Shown: piece after piece, positions 9,096 to 18,098 of the stretch | How positions within the stretch are numbered: position 1 is the first letter of the stretch | Layout of the letters: each line of letters opens with the position of its first letter | From: Idiomarina ramblicola | Lineage (GTDB): Bacteria > Pseudomonadota > Gammaproteobacteria > Enterobacterales > Alteromonadaceae | DNA length: 64,000 bases | NCBI RefSeq assembly: GCF_003987255.1 | Contig: NZ_PIQC01000006.1 | Location: 163,871-227,870, forward strand | Direction: 5' to 3' | The notes under the pieces: model-generated | What the model was told of the DNA's origin: nothing | The model's input: only the letters and a program-made list of their open reading frames with translations | Database searches by the model: none | Program-made: the position numbers and the translations under genes

Positions 9096-10352
9096 ATGAA
9101 ATTGAAATTCATTGCTTTAGTGGCTTGCGGTTGTTGGTTGGCTTTTGCCCACCCGGTACTGGCACAACAAACAGAACGAGTGCCTGCGCTGCGGGAAAAA
9201 GTCTACGGACAATTAGCCCGGGCTCAGGAACAGGCTGATAACGGTAATCTGGCCGAAGGCATTTCAATACTGGGCGAAGTGGCGGAAAAAGCAGATAGCA
9301 TGAACAGCTACGAGCGCGCCATGATGTGGAACTTTTACGGTTTCATGTATTACGAGCAGGGGAATACGAAGCAAGCGATTAACTATTTTGAAAAGGTCGT
9401 GAAAGAGTCTCCTATTCCTGAGTCGCTGGAAAAAAGCACCTTGTTCAGTTTGTCTCAGCTGGCCTTAAGTGACGGTCAGTTCGAACGCGCTATTGGTTTT
9501 TTAAATCAGTGGGAAGGCCTGGCGGAAGAAGATGAAATGGGCAAAGCCTGGGTATTGAAAGCGCAGGCTTATTACCAGGCGGATAAACATCGCGACGCTT
9601 TGCCACTTATTGACAAAGCCATTGCAGCTGCCGATGCAGCAAAGAAAGTACCGGATGAAAACTGGTTGATTTTAAAACGCGCATTGCACTATGAGCTGGA
9701 ACAGCCAGAGCAGGTTGCTAAGGTAATGGAGCGCTTAGTCACAAGCTACAGTAAGCCTGAATACTGGCTGCAACTGGCGGGCGTTTACGCTCAACTGGAG
9801 CAGGATGAAAAACAGCTGGCGGTACTGGAAGCTGCGCATCAGCAGGGGTATATCGAAAAAGGCAGTGAGTGGCGGCAACTGGCTCAGGCTTACTACTTTA
9901 ATGAATTACCTTATAAAGCGGCTGAGACCATGCAGCAAGCAATATCGAAAGGAAAAGTGGATGCCTCTGTCGATAACCTGAAGTTTGTGGCTCAGGCGTA
10001 TACTCAGGCAAAAGAATATAAAAAAGCCATTAGCGCTTATCAAGAGGCGTCGGATAAAGTTGAGCATGGCAAATTTGCGGCGCAAATAGCGCAACTTTAT
10101 TTAACCCTGGACAACAATGAAGAAGCACTGAATTACGCCCAACGCGGCCGCAGTAAAGGCAATGTGGACAGTGAAGGCAACCTTTATCTGATAGAAGGAA
10201 TGGCATCGCTCAATTTAAACAACTACGAGCGGGCGGTTGAAGCTTTTGAATTGGCGAGTGGCTATAAAGAGACTGCTCAGTCGGCCAAACAGTGGCTTAA
10301 ATACGCCAAAAGTCAGCACAAGCAACAGCAGCAGGTAGCAAAACTGAAATAA
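9096..10352 (+). CDS. Secreted TPR protein of the TonB2 operon
   Basis: The 418-residue product has a signal peptide ending near HPVLAQ (residues 19-24) and then repeated helical pairs with TPR spacing, for example AMMWNFYGFMYYEQGNTKQA, IAQLYLTLDNNEEALNYA and GMASLNLNNYERAVEAFELA. TPR proteins of this type end TonB2 operons in related bacteria. They probably act as periplasmic scaffolds, but a function is not established. It follows tonB by 11 nt and is probably the last gene of the operon, since a separate Pho box and promoter region follow. Confidence 0.85.
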   Translation: MKLKFIALVACGCWLAFAHPVLAQQTERVPALREKVYGQLARAQEQADNGNLAEGISILGEVAEKADSMNSYERAMMWNFYGFMYYEQGNTKQAINYFEKVVKESPIPESLEKSTLFSLSQLALSDGQFERAIGFLNQWEGLAEEDEMGKAWVLKAQAYYQADKHRDALPLIDKAIAAADAAKKVPDENWLILKRALHYELEQPEQVAKVMERLVTSYSKPEYWLQLAGVYAQLEQDEKQLAVLEAAHQQGYIEKGSEWRQLAQAYYFNELPYKAAETMQQAISKGKVDASVDNLKFVAQAYTQAKEYKKAISAYQEASDKVEHGKFAAQIAQLYLTLDNNEEALNYAQRGRSKGNVDSEGNLYLIEGMASLNLNNYERAVEAFELASGYKETAQSAKQWLKYAKSQHKQQQQVAKLK

Positions 10353-10372
10353 ATAATTAATAAAACTTAAAC

Positions 10373-10401
10373 CTGTCATATTAGTGTCATAAAAAAGACA
10401 T
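10373..10401 (+). promoter_or_regulatory. Pho-box upstream of porin gene
   Basis: Three heptamers, ctgtcat (10373), gtgtcat (10384) and aagacat (10395), start 11 bp apart with spacers atta and aaaa. This is a near-consensus PhoB site. It lies about 100 bp before the porin start codon, leaving room for a PhoB-dependent promoter with a poor -35 box. Confidence 0.8.
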
Positions 10402-10502
10402 AAAATTGACTCACGATAGAAAAATAACTGCAATAAATTTTGCGGGCACTATAATGTGCCTGAAATTTAGTCAGTTCCAGCTTAGATCTCGTGAGGATGA
10501 TT

Positions 10503-11474
10503 ATGAAAAGGTACTCGGTTCCGCTATTGCTTGCTGCCACTGCGGCCAGTTTTTCGGCTTTTGCTAACGATGACGACAGTTTAACGGTTTATGGTCGCGC
10601 GAATGTGTCGCTGCAAAGCAACGACTATGGTGACAATGCAGACACGGAAGTGGTCAGTAACTCGTCGCGTTTTGGCTTTAAAGGTGCGAGCGAGCTGGAA
10701 TCTGACTTAGAAGTGTTCTACCAAATTGAATTTGGAGTGGACTTGGCGGACTCCGATGACGACGAAGATGCGGTCACTAACAGAAACCAGGTGGTTGGTT
10801 TACGCGGTAACTTCGGTGAAGTCATGATTGGCCGTTACGATACCTTTTTAAAAGACTCTCAGGGCTCTGTGGATGAGTTTAAAGACTTTGAGGCCGACCT
10901 AAAAAGCTTGTTCCGTGGCGAAAATCGTCCGGATAATACACTGACCTACTACTCCCCATCGTACAAAGGCTTCAGCTTTGGGGTCACTTATATTGCCTCA
11001 GAAAACGACGCAGTTGACGATGGCTTATCTTTTGGTCTGATGTATGGTGACAGCAAGCTAAAGAAAACGAATTATTATGCGGCACTGGCCTTTGATCGTG
11101 ACGTCAATGGTTATGATATTACGCAGCTGACGGGTGCAACTAAGTTGGGTAAAACTCGGGTTGGTGTTGTATTACAACAATTCGAAACCATCAGCGGCTT
11201 AAATGATTCAGACGGCTACTTAGTCAGTGCGGCACATCCGTACGAAAACTGGGTCTTTAAAGCACAGTATCAAGCCGTTGATGACGGTAACGACAACGAC
11301 GCGTCTTTGTCTGTGGGAGCCGACTACTTCTTTAGCGGCGATACCCGTGTTTATGCCTGGTACACAGGTCGTGAGTGTGACATCGCGTCTTACTCAACTC
11401 GTGGTTGCGGTGCAACTCCCGGCGTCGGTCAGGACTTTATTGCGGTGGGCATCCGTCACGATTTTTCCTGGTAA
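10503..11474 (+). CDS. Phosphate-regulated gram-negative porin
   Basis: From ATG 10503 the product is 323 residues with a clean signal peptide (MKRYSVPLLLAATAASFSAFA). It continues with a porin-type first strand (LTVYGRANVSLQS), the loop segment NRNQVVGLRGNFGEVMIGRYD and a C-terminal aromatic residue in IRHDFSW, the classic outer-membrane assembly signal. It is a trimeric-porin family member. In-frame starts at 10491 and 10497 would extend the signal peptide, but 10503 fits GAGGAT spacing best. The strong upstream Pho box and position before phoBR suggest a PhoE-like role in anion or phosphate entry; selectivity is not shown by sequence. Confidence 0.88.
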   Translation: MKRYSVPLLLAATAASFSAFANDDDSLTVYGRANVSLQSNDYGDNADTEVVSNSSRFGFKGASELESDLEVFYQIEFGVDLADSDDDEDAVTNRNQVVGLRGNFGEVMIGRYDTFLKDSQGSVDEFKDFEADLKSLFRGENRPDNTLTYYSPSYKGFSFGVTYIASENDAVDDGLSFGLMYGDSKLKKTNYYAALAFDRDVNGYDITQLTGATKLGKTRVGVVLQQFETISGLNDSDGYLVSAAHPYENWVFKAQYQAVDDGNDNDASLSVGADYFFSGDTRVYAWYTGRECDIASYSTRGCGATPGVGQDFIAVGIRHDFSW

Positions 11475-11500
11475 GCGCTTCTTTTAAAGAAAACACAAAA

Positions 11501-11527
11501 GTAGCCTGACCGTGGTTGTCAGGCTAC
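11501..11527. repeat. REP-like palindrome, probable terminator
   Basis: GTAGCCTGAC and its perfect reverse complement GTCAGGCTAC flank a 7-nt loop, 27 nt after the porin stop. The 10-nt arm recurs at 35039 and 55304, so this is one member of a dispersed palindromic family. There is no long T-tract, but a hairpin this strong probably ends or stabilises the porin mRNA. Confidence 0.7.
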
Positions 11528-11561
11528 ACTGTAGCGGTCACTCTCAACCTTTCTGTACGCT

Positions 11562-12479
11562 ATGATCAACCTCGCCGTATTGGGGCTCTACCTACTTATT
11601 GGTTTTATCCTTAAGCGTACCGGCAAATGTCCGGATAACACCGCACAAGTTCTTAATCTCTATGTTATTTATGCAGCATTGCCCGGCGTTATTTTCAGTA
11701 AAGTTCCGGCACTGGAATTTTCTTCTGATCTACTGATTCCGGTTGTTATTCCCTGGGTTCTCCTGATAGCCAGTGGCATTTTTATATGGCTGCTGGGGCG
11801 CGCTTTTAAATGGCCACGCGAAGTGGTCGGTGCGTTACTCATTTGTGTACCACTGGGTAACACCTCGTTTTTTGGCTTCCCGATGATAGAAGCCTTTTAT
11901 GGCAGTGATGCGATAGTTTATGGCTTATTGTACGATCAGTTCGGCTCCTTTTTCGGTTTGGCCATTTACTCGACCATTATTATTGCGCTTTATCGTGACC
12001 AAGACGAAAAGCCGACAATAGGCAGTGTTTCCCGGCAGATTTTGACGTTTCCACCGTTTATTGCGTTAGTCATTGCTCTGTTGACTAAATCTATGGTCTA
12101 CCCCGAAGTATTCCAGCGACTCATTGATTCACTCGCTGTGACCTTAGTGCCCGTAATTATGATAGCGGTCGGTTTTCAACTGAAGTTTCGCCTACCTAAA
12201 GGCAGTAAAACGCCGCTAACCATTGGTTTATTAACCAAGTTAGTATTGATGCCGGCGCTTACGATTGGACTATTGTACGGTTTTGGTTTTGACAGTACCT
12301 TGGTTCAGGTCACCGTGTTCGAGAGTGCTATGCCTCCTATGATAACAGCGGGGGCGGTGGCAATTATGGCTGGGCTGGCACCGCGTCTTTCGGCGGCTAT
12401 GGTGGGTTATGGCATTTTGTTTGCCTTTGTTTCTCTCCCTATTGTTTACGAGTTATTGCAGTGGCTCTCTGCTCAATGA
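11562..12479 (+). CDS. AEC-family transporter (auxin efflux carrier fold)
   Basis: The 305-residue protein is strongly hydrophobic with about ten membrane helices and the family's two-half layout. Features include the N-terminal LNLYVIYAALPGVIFSK and a glycine-rich C-terminal AMPPMITAGAVAIMAGL. AEC members export or import small organic acids such as malonate or malate; the substrate here is unknown. It lies between the porin and phoB on the same strand, but has no Pho box of its own directly upstream, so it is not clearly part of the phosphate regulon. Confidence 0.82.
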   Translation: MINLAVLGLYLLIGFILKRTGKCPDNTAQVLNLYVIYAALPGVIFSKVPALEFSSDLLIPVVIPWVLLIASGIFIWLLGRAFKWPREVVGALLICVPLGNTSFFGFPMIEAFYGSDAIVYGLLYDQFGSFFGLAIYSTIIIALYRDQDEKPTIGSVSRQILTFPPFIALVIALLTKSMVYPEVFQRLIDSLAVTLVPVIMIAVGFQLKFRLPKGSKTPLTIGLLTKLVLMPALTIGLLYGFGFDSTLVQVTVFESAMPPMITAGAVAIMAGLAPRLSAAMVGYGILFAFVSLPIVYELLQWLSAQ

Positions 12480-12507
12480 TATAAGAAATTTGACAGATAT
12501 GTGTCCA

Positions 12508-12525
12508 GGTTCATAAAAGTGTCAT
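12508..12525 (+). promoter_or_regulatory. Pho-box upstream of phoB
   Basis: Heptamers ggttcat (12508) and gtgtcat (12519) are 11 bp apart with an aaaa spacer, 49 bp before the phoB start codon. This fits autogenous activation of phoBR by PhoB. Only two half-sites are convincing here, so the site is weaker than those before the TonB2 operon and pstS. Confidence 0.7.
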
Positions 12526-12573
12526 ATTCTTTAGTAATAATTGCAGCATCAGTTCATATTAGGGAACCAATGC

Positions 12574-13260
12574 ATGTCACGTAGAATTCTAATTGTTGAA
12601 GACGAAGCACCTATCCGTGAGATGTTAAGCTTTGTGATGGAACAACATGGTTATCAGGCCGTAGAGGCCAATGACTTTGATGCTGCTGTTAGTAAAATTG
12701 CTGAACCATACCCCGATATGGTGCTGCTGGACTGGATGCTGCCCGGCGGTTCCGGTCTGCAGTTGGCAAAAAAGATAAAGAGCGATGATTTTACTCGCAA
12801 TATTCCCATTATCATGCTGACCGCAAGAGGTGAGGAAGAAGATAAAATCAAAGGGCTGGAAGTTGGCGCAGATGACTATATTACCAAACCGTTTTCGCCG
12901 AAAGAACTGATGGCTCGTATGCGTGCTGTTTTCCGGCGTGTTGCCCCAACGGTTCTGGACGAGCCGCTGGAAGTTGAGGGACTCAAACTCGACCCGGTAT
13001 CGCACCGTATTTCGGTGGATGATAAAGGTGTGGATATGGGCCCGACTGAGTTCAAGCTACTTCATTTTTTTATGACACACCCAGAGCGGGTCTACAGCCG
13101 TGAACAATTGCTCGACCATGTTTGGGGAACCAACGTTTATGTCGAAGACCGGACTGTCGATGTACACATTCGCCGCCTACGTAAAGCTTTGACTGAATAC
13201 GGCTATGAGCGTTTGATCCAAACGGTACGAGGTGTTGGTTATCGTTTCTCAAACCGCTAA
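12574..13260 (+). CDS. phoB: Phosphate regulon response regulator PhoB
   Basis: From ATG 12574 (AGGGA at 12561-12565) the protein is 228 residues. The N-terminal receiver domain has the acidic pair at E9-D10-E11, the phospho-acceptor Asp53 in [11 protein letters not shown], and the KPFSPKEL lysine. The C-terminal OmpR/PhoB winged helix includes [27 protein letters not shown] and GVGYRFS. This is PhoB, partner of PhoR just downstream. An upstream in-frame TTG at 12541 would add 11 residues and is unlikely. A Pho box precedes it. Confidence 0.96.
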   Translation: MSRRILIVEDEAPIREMLSFVMEQHGYQAVEANDFDAAVSKIAEPYPDMVLLDWMLPGGSGLQLAKKIKSDDFTRNIPIIMLTARGEEEDKIKGLEVGADDYITKPFSPKELMARMRAVFRRVAPTVLDEPLEVEGLKLDPVSHRISVDDKGVDMGPTEFKLLHFFMTHPERVYSREQLLDHVWGTNVYVEDRTVDVHIRRLRKALTEYGYERLIQTVRGVGYRFSNR

Positions 13261-13277
13261 GTTCAGGTTGATTTAGT

Positions 13278-14573
13278 ATGGACCGGAACTACTCTAACTG
13301 GCAGTCTCTGACTAGCCTATTTTTATTCCTGCTGCCGTTTTTATTTGTGGGCTGGCTGTTCGACTTATTTTGGCCGATAACCGCTCTGGCTTTGCTGGGG
13401 CTGGTGTGCTGGCATTATTACTACCAGCAAAAGTTAATTAAGTGGTTGTGGCAAAGCCGCACCTTAATGCCACCGTCTGCGCCGGGTAGCTGGTCGTATA
13501 TCTACGACGGAATTTATCGTTCTCAGCGACGCAGTCAGAAACGCCGCAAAGCCTTAGCGCGTTTATTAAGACGTTTTCGTGAAGCAGCCGAAGCCTTGCC
13601 GGACGCGGCTATTGTCTTTCGTGCCGATGGTGCTCTGTTGTGGAGTAACAAGCTGGCGCAGTTCTATTTCGGTTTACGTTGGCCTGACGATGCCGGTCAA
13701 CGATTATCGAATCTGATTCGGCACCCCGAATTTTATGCCTATCTGAACGAAGGTAACTTTGAAGAAGAGCTGACAATTCCATCGCCCATACGCGAAAGCC
13801 TGGACATTGAGATTCGCATCATGCCTTACAGCGAAGACCAGTTTTTATTGGTTGCGCGCGATGTGACTCAGGTAAAACGACTGGAAAATTTGCGGCGCGA
13901 GTTTGTGGCCAATGTCTCGCATGAATTAAAAACGCCATTGACGGTTCTGCAGGGCTATCTGGAAATGATGGATGACCCTCAGCAAACGCCGCCTGCCATG
14001 TTGCAAAAAGCCGTCGAAAACATGAATGCACAAAGTACCCGCATGTCTAATCTGGTTGATCAGTTGCTGACCTTGTCACGCATGGAAACCCCCAGTGACG
14101 ACGTATTCGATCATGAAGTGGATATGCCTGCGATGCTTGAACAATTGCAGGCTGAGGCCAAACGCTTAAATGAAGCAAAACAGCATACGATTGAGTTTCA
14201 GGTAGCCCCTGTCAGAATTTATGGTAAAGAGAACTTGCTGCGCAGCGCGATGCAGAACCTGATAACCAATGCTATTTATTATACGCCAGAGGGCGGCAAC
14301 ATTAATGTTTCGTGGAAGCTGGTGGCCGGCGGTGCGGAGTTCAGCGTAACCGATAACGGTAAAGGTATACCGGCGGAACATCTCCCCCGTTTAACCGAAC
14401 GTTTTTACCGGGTTGAAGATGATCGTAACAGTGCCAGTGGCGGCACCGGGCTGGGCCTGTCTATTGTTAAGCATGCAATAGAACATCACAACTCGCAGTT
14501 GGACATTAATAGCTCACTGGAAAAAGGCAGCCGTTTCTCATTTCGTATACCGAGCGGTTTGTTAGTCAATTAG
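13278..14573 (+). CDS. phoR: Phosphate regulon sensor histidine kinase PhoR
   Basis: The 431-residue protein has an N-terminal hairpin of membrane helices (about 10-48) with no sizeable periplasmic domain, a PAS region (about 95-195), a HisKA domain with His215 in FVANVSHELKTPLTVLQGYL, and an ATPase domain with NLITNAIYYTPEGG, DNGKGIP and GTGLGLSIVKHAIEHH. This plan is that of PhoR, which senses PstSCAB-PhoU status rather than a periplasmic ligand. It lies 17 nt after phoB and must be co-transcribed. Confidence 0.96.
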   Translation: MDRNYSNWQSLTSLFLFLLPFLFVGWLFDLFWPITALALLGLVCWHYYYQQKLIKWLWQSRTLMPPSAPGSWSYIYDGIYRSQRRSQKRRKALARLLRRFREAAEALPDAAIVFRADGALLWSNKLAQFYFGLRWPDDAGQRLSNLIRHPEFYAYLNEGNFEEELTIPSPIRESLDIEIRIMPYSEDQFLLVARDVTQVKRLENLRREFVANVSHELKTPLTVLQGYLEMMDDPQQTPPAMLQKAVENMNAQSTRMSNLVDQLLTLSRMETPSDDVFDHEVDMPAMLEQLQAEAKRLNEAKQHTIEFQVAPVRIYGKENLLRSAMQNLITNAIYYTPEGGNINVSWKLVAGGAEFSVTDNGKGIPAEHLPRLTERFYRVEDDRNSASGGTGLGLSIVKHAIEHHNSQLDINSSLEKGSRFSFRIPSGLLVN

Positions 14574-14589
14574 TCATAAATTTTTCACA

Positions 14590-14618
14590 TTGTCATAAAG
14601 CTGTCACATAACTGTCTT
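14590..14618 (+). promoter_or_regulatory. Pho-box upstream of pstS
   Basis: Three heptamers, ttgtcat (14590), ctgtcac (14601) and ctgtctt (14612), start 11 bp apart with spacers aaag and ataa. This is a strong PhoB site, 52 bp before the pstS start. It marks a promoter separate from phoBR. Confidence 0.82.
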
Positions 14619-14670
14619 AAACTGAGCTTAATTCGAAAACAGTTCAATAACCCTTAGAGGTGAATACACT

Positions 14671-15648
14671 ATGTTTCAATCAACTTTGAACAAGACATTA
14701 ACTGGTTTAGTGGTTGCAGGTTCACTGGCGTTCAGCTCGTTAGCTGCGGCAACGGACGATTTACCCAAATACGAAAAAGTCAGTGGCTTATCAGGCAACT
14801 TGTCTTCAGTGGGTTCTGATACCTTAGCGAATATGGTGACCTTCTGGAGTGAAGAATTTAAGCGTAACTACCCAAGCGTGAACATTCAGGTGCAGGCAGC
14901 CGGTTCTTCTACAGCTCCACCGGCGTTAACTGAAGGTACATCAAACTTCGGTCCTATGAGCCGTGCAATGAAGTCAAAAGAAATCGAGTCTTTTGAAAAG
15001 CGTCACGGTTACAAGCCGACGCCGGTCCGTGTTGCTATTGATGCATTGGCGGTATTCGTGCACAAAGACAACCCAATTGAAGGTTTGACGATTCCTGAAG
15101 TAGACGCAATATTTTCATCAACTCGCAAGTGCGGGCTGAACCAGCAAGTAAACCGCTGGGGCGACCTGGGTATGGACGGCGAATGGTCGAACCGCGACTT
15201 GCAGCTTTACGGTCGTAACTCGGTATCCGGAACCTACGGTTACTTTAAAGAAATTGGCCTGTGCGACGGTGATTTTCGTTCTAACGTGAACGAGCAGCCG
15301 GGTTCAGCATCGGTTGTGCAGTCAGTTTCAACCTCAATTAATGCCATTGGTTACTCGGGCATCGGCTACGTCACTTCAGGCGTTAAAGCGGTGCCTATCG
15401 CAAAAGCCGAAGGTCAGGAATTTATTGGCGCAACTGCTGAGAATGCGTTGGCCGGTCAGTACCCATTAGCCCGTTTCCTTTACATTTACGTGAACAAACA
15501 CCCGACAAAACCGCTGGGTAAAGCGGAAGGTGAGTTTCTGCGTATGATCCTGTCAAAAACCGGTCAGGATATCGTCAATAAAGACGGTTATATTGGGCTG
15601 CCGAAGGCGGTGGTTGAAGCTGAACTGAAAAAGCTTGGCTTAGATTAA
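14671..15648 (+). CDS. pstS: Phosphate ABC transporter substrate-binding protein PstS
   Basis: The 325-residue protein has a signal peptide cleaved near SSLAAA and the periplasmic phosphate-binding fold. Recognisable segments are [39 protein letters not shown] and [14 protein letters not shown], which build the phosphate-dipole site. It delivers phosphate to PstC and PstA. It is followed by a strong terminator, and pstC has its own Pho box, so PstS can be made in excess over the membrane subunits. Confidence 0.95.
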   Translation: MFQSTLNKTLTGLVVAGSLAFSSLAAATDDLPKYEKVSGLSGNLSSVGSDTLANMVTFWSEEFKRNYPSVNIQVQAAGSSTAPPALTEGTSNFGPMSRAMKSKEIESFEKRHGYKPTPVRVAIDALAVFVHKDNPIEGLTIPEVDAIFSSTRKCGLNQQVNRWGDLGMDGEWSNRDLQLYGRNSVSGTYGYFKEIGLCDGDFRSNVNEQPGSASVVQSVSTSINAIGYSGIGYVTSGVKAVPIAKAEGQEFIGATAENALAGQYPLARFLYIYVNKHPTKPLGKAEGEFLRMILSKTGQDIVNKDGYIGLPKAVVEAELKKLGLD

Positions 15649-15667
15649 TTTGTCCCTGTGCTTGTTT

Positions 15668-15696
15668 AGCCGGTAGCTTGCTGCCGGCTTTTTTTA
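15668..15696 (+). terminator. Rho-independent terminator after pstS
   Basis: A 10-bp stem, AGCCGGTAGC at 15668-15677 with GCTGCCGGCT at 15680-15689 (one G-T pair), has a tight loop and is followed by seven T residues. It ends the pstS transcript and separates it from pstCAB. Confidence 0.9.
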
Positions 15697-15721
15697 TAGC
15701 TATTGCTGCATTATTAAGAAA

Positions 15722-15750
15722 ATATGACAGTGGTGTAACAATACTGTCAT
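15722..15750 (+). promoter_or_regulatory. Pho-box upstream of pstC
   Basis: Heptamers gtgtaac (15733) and ctgtcat (15744) are 11 bp apart, with a weak third unit at 15722. The site is 61 bp before the pstC start and follows the pstS terminator, so pstCAB-phoU appears to have its own PhoB-dependent promoter. Confidence 0.65.
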
Positions 15751-15810
15751 ATTCTTCAACTAAACTGTTTGCAGACTTTTAGTAACGCATATTCAAACCT
15801 GAGGTTTCTG

Positions 15811-18075
15811 ATGGCATCACTGTCAGCTCAACAATTAGCCGCTAACCGGGGACGATTATTTAAAGATCGTGCCGCTCGCTATGGGGTCACTCTAGGTGGC
15901 GTTATGGTATTAGTGGCGCTGTTGCTTATCTTTTTCTATCTGCTTTATGTTGTTCAGCCTATTTTCGAGTCGGTTTCCTTAAAAGAGGAGCAGAGCTTTT
16001 CATTGTCTAACAGTGAAGATGTCGAAGCACTGGGCATGGAAGAGCAGGCCGAGATTGGTTACCGTCTTATGGAGTCGGGAAAATTTGAGTTCTTCGCTCT
16101 GGCCGACAAGCCTATCGTTAATCGTAAGGCCGGCGAGATCATAGACTCAAAAGAAGTGGTTTCTGCTGACAAAATAACCAGCTTTGCGAGCACTCTGCCG
16201 GTTAATAAGCAGTACGCATACGGTCTGAACGACGGTACAGCGATAGTCGCTGAGCCTAAATTTAAAGTGTCTTTTGCTGAAGACCCTCAAACAGGCGCAC
16301 TTGAGCGCACTATAACGCCGCGTGTGGAGTTATTGAATAATGGCGAACCATTAGTTGTCGATGAAAGTGGGCAGGCGTTAGAAAAGCTGGCTTACGAAAG
16401 CGACGGTGACACCATGATGTTTGCTGCTGTGCAGGGCGGTAATAACTTGCTGATTACCAAATACGCGGCAGAAGAAAACTTTATGACAGGCGAAACGACG
16501 TTAAAGCCGGTGTTTCATAAAGTCACGCTAAACGGCACTATCGATGACTTAATTGTCACCCCGGACTTGCGTCAGGTTATGGCGCGTCGTGGTAACCGCA
16601 TTCACGTCTTCGATGTTGGCGTGTCGGGTCAGGTCACTGAGCGTGAATTAATGCTGGTTAATGCGCGGGAACAGGGTAATGCCACGGGCCTTTATTTATT
16701 GGCCGGAGCAAGTTCGATATTGGTGACTCACGATACCGGGTTGGTAACGCAGTGGTTCCAGGTATCGACAGATGAAGGTCGTCAATATCAATATATTCGC
16801 TCTTTTGATGCGGGCTCGCCGGTTAAAGATATTGAAGTTGAATATTATCGACGGACTTTTTATACCGTTTCAGAAAACGGGCAACTGGGTATCTTCTATA
16901 CCACATCAGAGGCCGATCTTTACCGAGGCAACCCACTTGAGACGAGTTTAGAGCATGTCATGGTCGACCCGCGTGCTAACTACCTCATCATGCAAAGTGG
17001 TGATCGCTTCAGTGTGTTTGATATTAAGAATGAACACCCTGAAGTTACCTGGAGTGCGATGTGGCAGGAAGTCTGGTATGAGGGGTACCCTGAGCCTGAC
17101 TACACCTGGCAGTCGACCTCTGGTTCCGATGACTTTGAGTCTAAATACAGTTTGGTTCCTATTGCTTTTGGTACCATCAAAGCCGCAGCGTATGCAATGC
17201 TGTTTGCGGTGCCTATTGGTTTGGCAGCGGCCGTTTATACGGCGTACTTCATGTCACCTTCGGTACGAAAGTACGTCAAACCAACCGTTGAAATCATGGA
17301 AGCCTTACCGACTGTGATACTCGGTTTCTTAGCCGGGCTTTGGCTGGCCCCTATCATCGAGAGGTACCTTCCGGGCCTGATAGCCGTGTTGCTGCTGGTG
17401 CCGGCAGCGATAATACTGACGGCATTTTTATGGTCGAGGTTACCTTCCCATATTCGTAACACCGTTACCGATGGGCGTGCCGCTTTGCTGCTCATACCTA
17501 TTGTTATTCTGGTCGGCTGGTTGTCGTTTGGCCTGAGCCCCTGGGTTGAGCAAGTGTTGTTCGATGGCAATGTGCGTGGTTATTTAACCAATGAGCTGGG
17601 TATTACTTTTGACCAGCGTAACTCCCTGGTTGTTGGTATTGCGATGGGCTTTGCGGTTATCCCGACCATTTTCTCCATTGCGGAAGATGCCGTATTCAGT
17701 GTGCCAAAGCATTTATCCAACGGCTCACTGGCACTGGGCGCGACACCATGGCAAACCCTGACGAAAGTGGTGCTGCTAACAGCCAGTCCGGGGATTTTCT
17801 CAGCGGTTATGATGGGGCTGGGACGCGCCGTAGGCGAGACCATGATTGTACTGATGGCAACCGGTAATACCCCCATCATGGACTGGAACATTTTTGAAGG
17901 TATGCGCACCTTGTCAGCCAATATTGCGGTCGAGATGCCAGAGTCGGAAGTTGGAAGTTCACACTACCGAATCTTGTTCCTGGCAGCATTTGTGCTGTTC
18001 ATATTCACCTTCTTCTTTAACACCATTGCTGAATTTGTCCGCCAACGTTTGCGTGACAAATACAGCTCGATGTAA
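15811..18075 (+). CDS. pstC: Phosphate ABC transporter permease PstC, long form
   Basis: From ATG 15811 (GAGG at 15801-15804) the protein is 754 residues, more than twice the roughly 320 of E. coli PstC. A membrane helix (about 35-60) is followed by a periplasmic region of about 380 residues with repeated beta-strand segments suggestive of a propeller. The C-terminal third is the permease domain, with an EAA loop around LALGATPWQTLTKVVLLTAS. Long PstC forms are known in Pseudomonas and marine gammaproteobacteria. A TTG at 15769 opens the frame further but lacks a good ribosome site. pstA follows 23 nt later. Confidence 0.9.
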   Translation: MASLSAQQLAANRGRLFKDRAARYGVTLGGVMVLVALLLIFFYLLYVVQPIFESVSLKEEQSFSLSNSEDVEALGMEEQAEIGYRLMESGKFEFFALADKPIVNRKAGEIIDSKEVVSADKITSFASTLPVNKQYAYGLNDGTAIVAEPKFKVSFAEDPQTGALERTITPRVELLNNGEPLVVDESGQALEKLAYESDGDTMMFAAVQGGNNLLITKYAAEENFMTGETTLKPVFHKVTLNGTIDDLIVTPDLRQVMARRGNRIHVFDVGVSGQVTERELMLVNAREQGNATGLYLLAGASSILVTHDTGLVTQWFQVSTDEGRQYQYIRSFDAGSPVKDIEVEYYRRTFYTVSENGQLGIFYTTSEADLYRGNPLETSLEHVMVDPRANYLIMQSGDRFSVFDIKNEHPEVTWSAMWQEVWYEGYPEPDYTWQSTSGSDDFESKYSLVPIAFGTIKAAAYAMLFAVPIGLAAAVYTAYFMSPSVRKYVKPTVEIMEALPTVILGFLAGLWLAPIIERYLPGLIAVLLLVPAAIILTAFLWSRLPSHIRNTVTDGRAALLLIPIVILVGWLSFGLSPWVEQVLFDGNVRGYLTNELGITFDQRNSLVVGIAMGFAVIPTIFSIAEDAVFSVPKHLSNGSLALGATPWQTLTKVVLLTASPGIFSAVMMGLGRAVGETMIVLMATGNTPIMDWNIFEGMRTLSANIAVEMPESEVGSSHYRILFLAAFVLFIFTFFFNTIAEFVRQRLRDKYSSM

Positions 18076-18098
18076 TTCCGGAACAGAGGTTTAATTCA

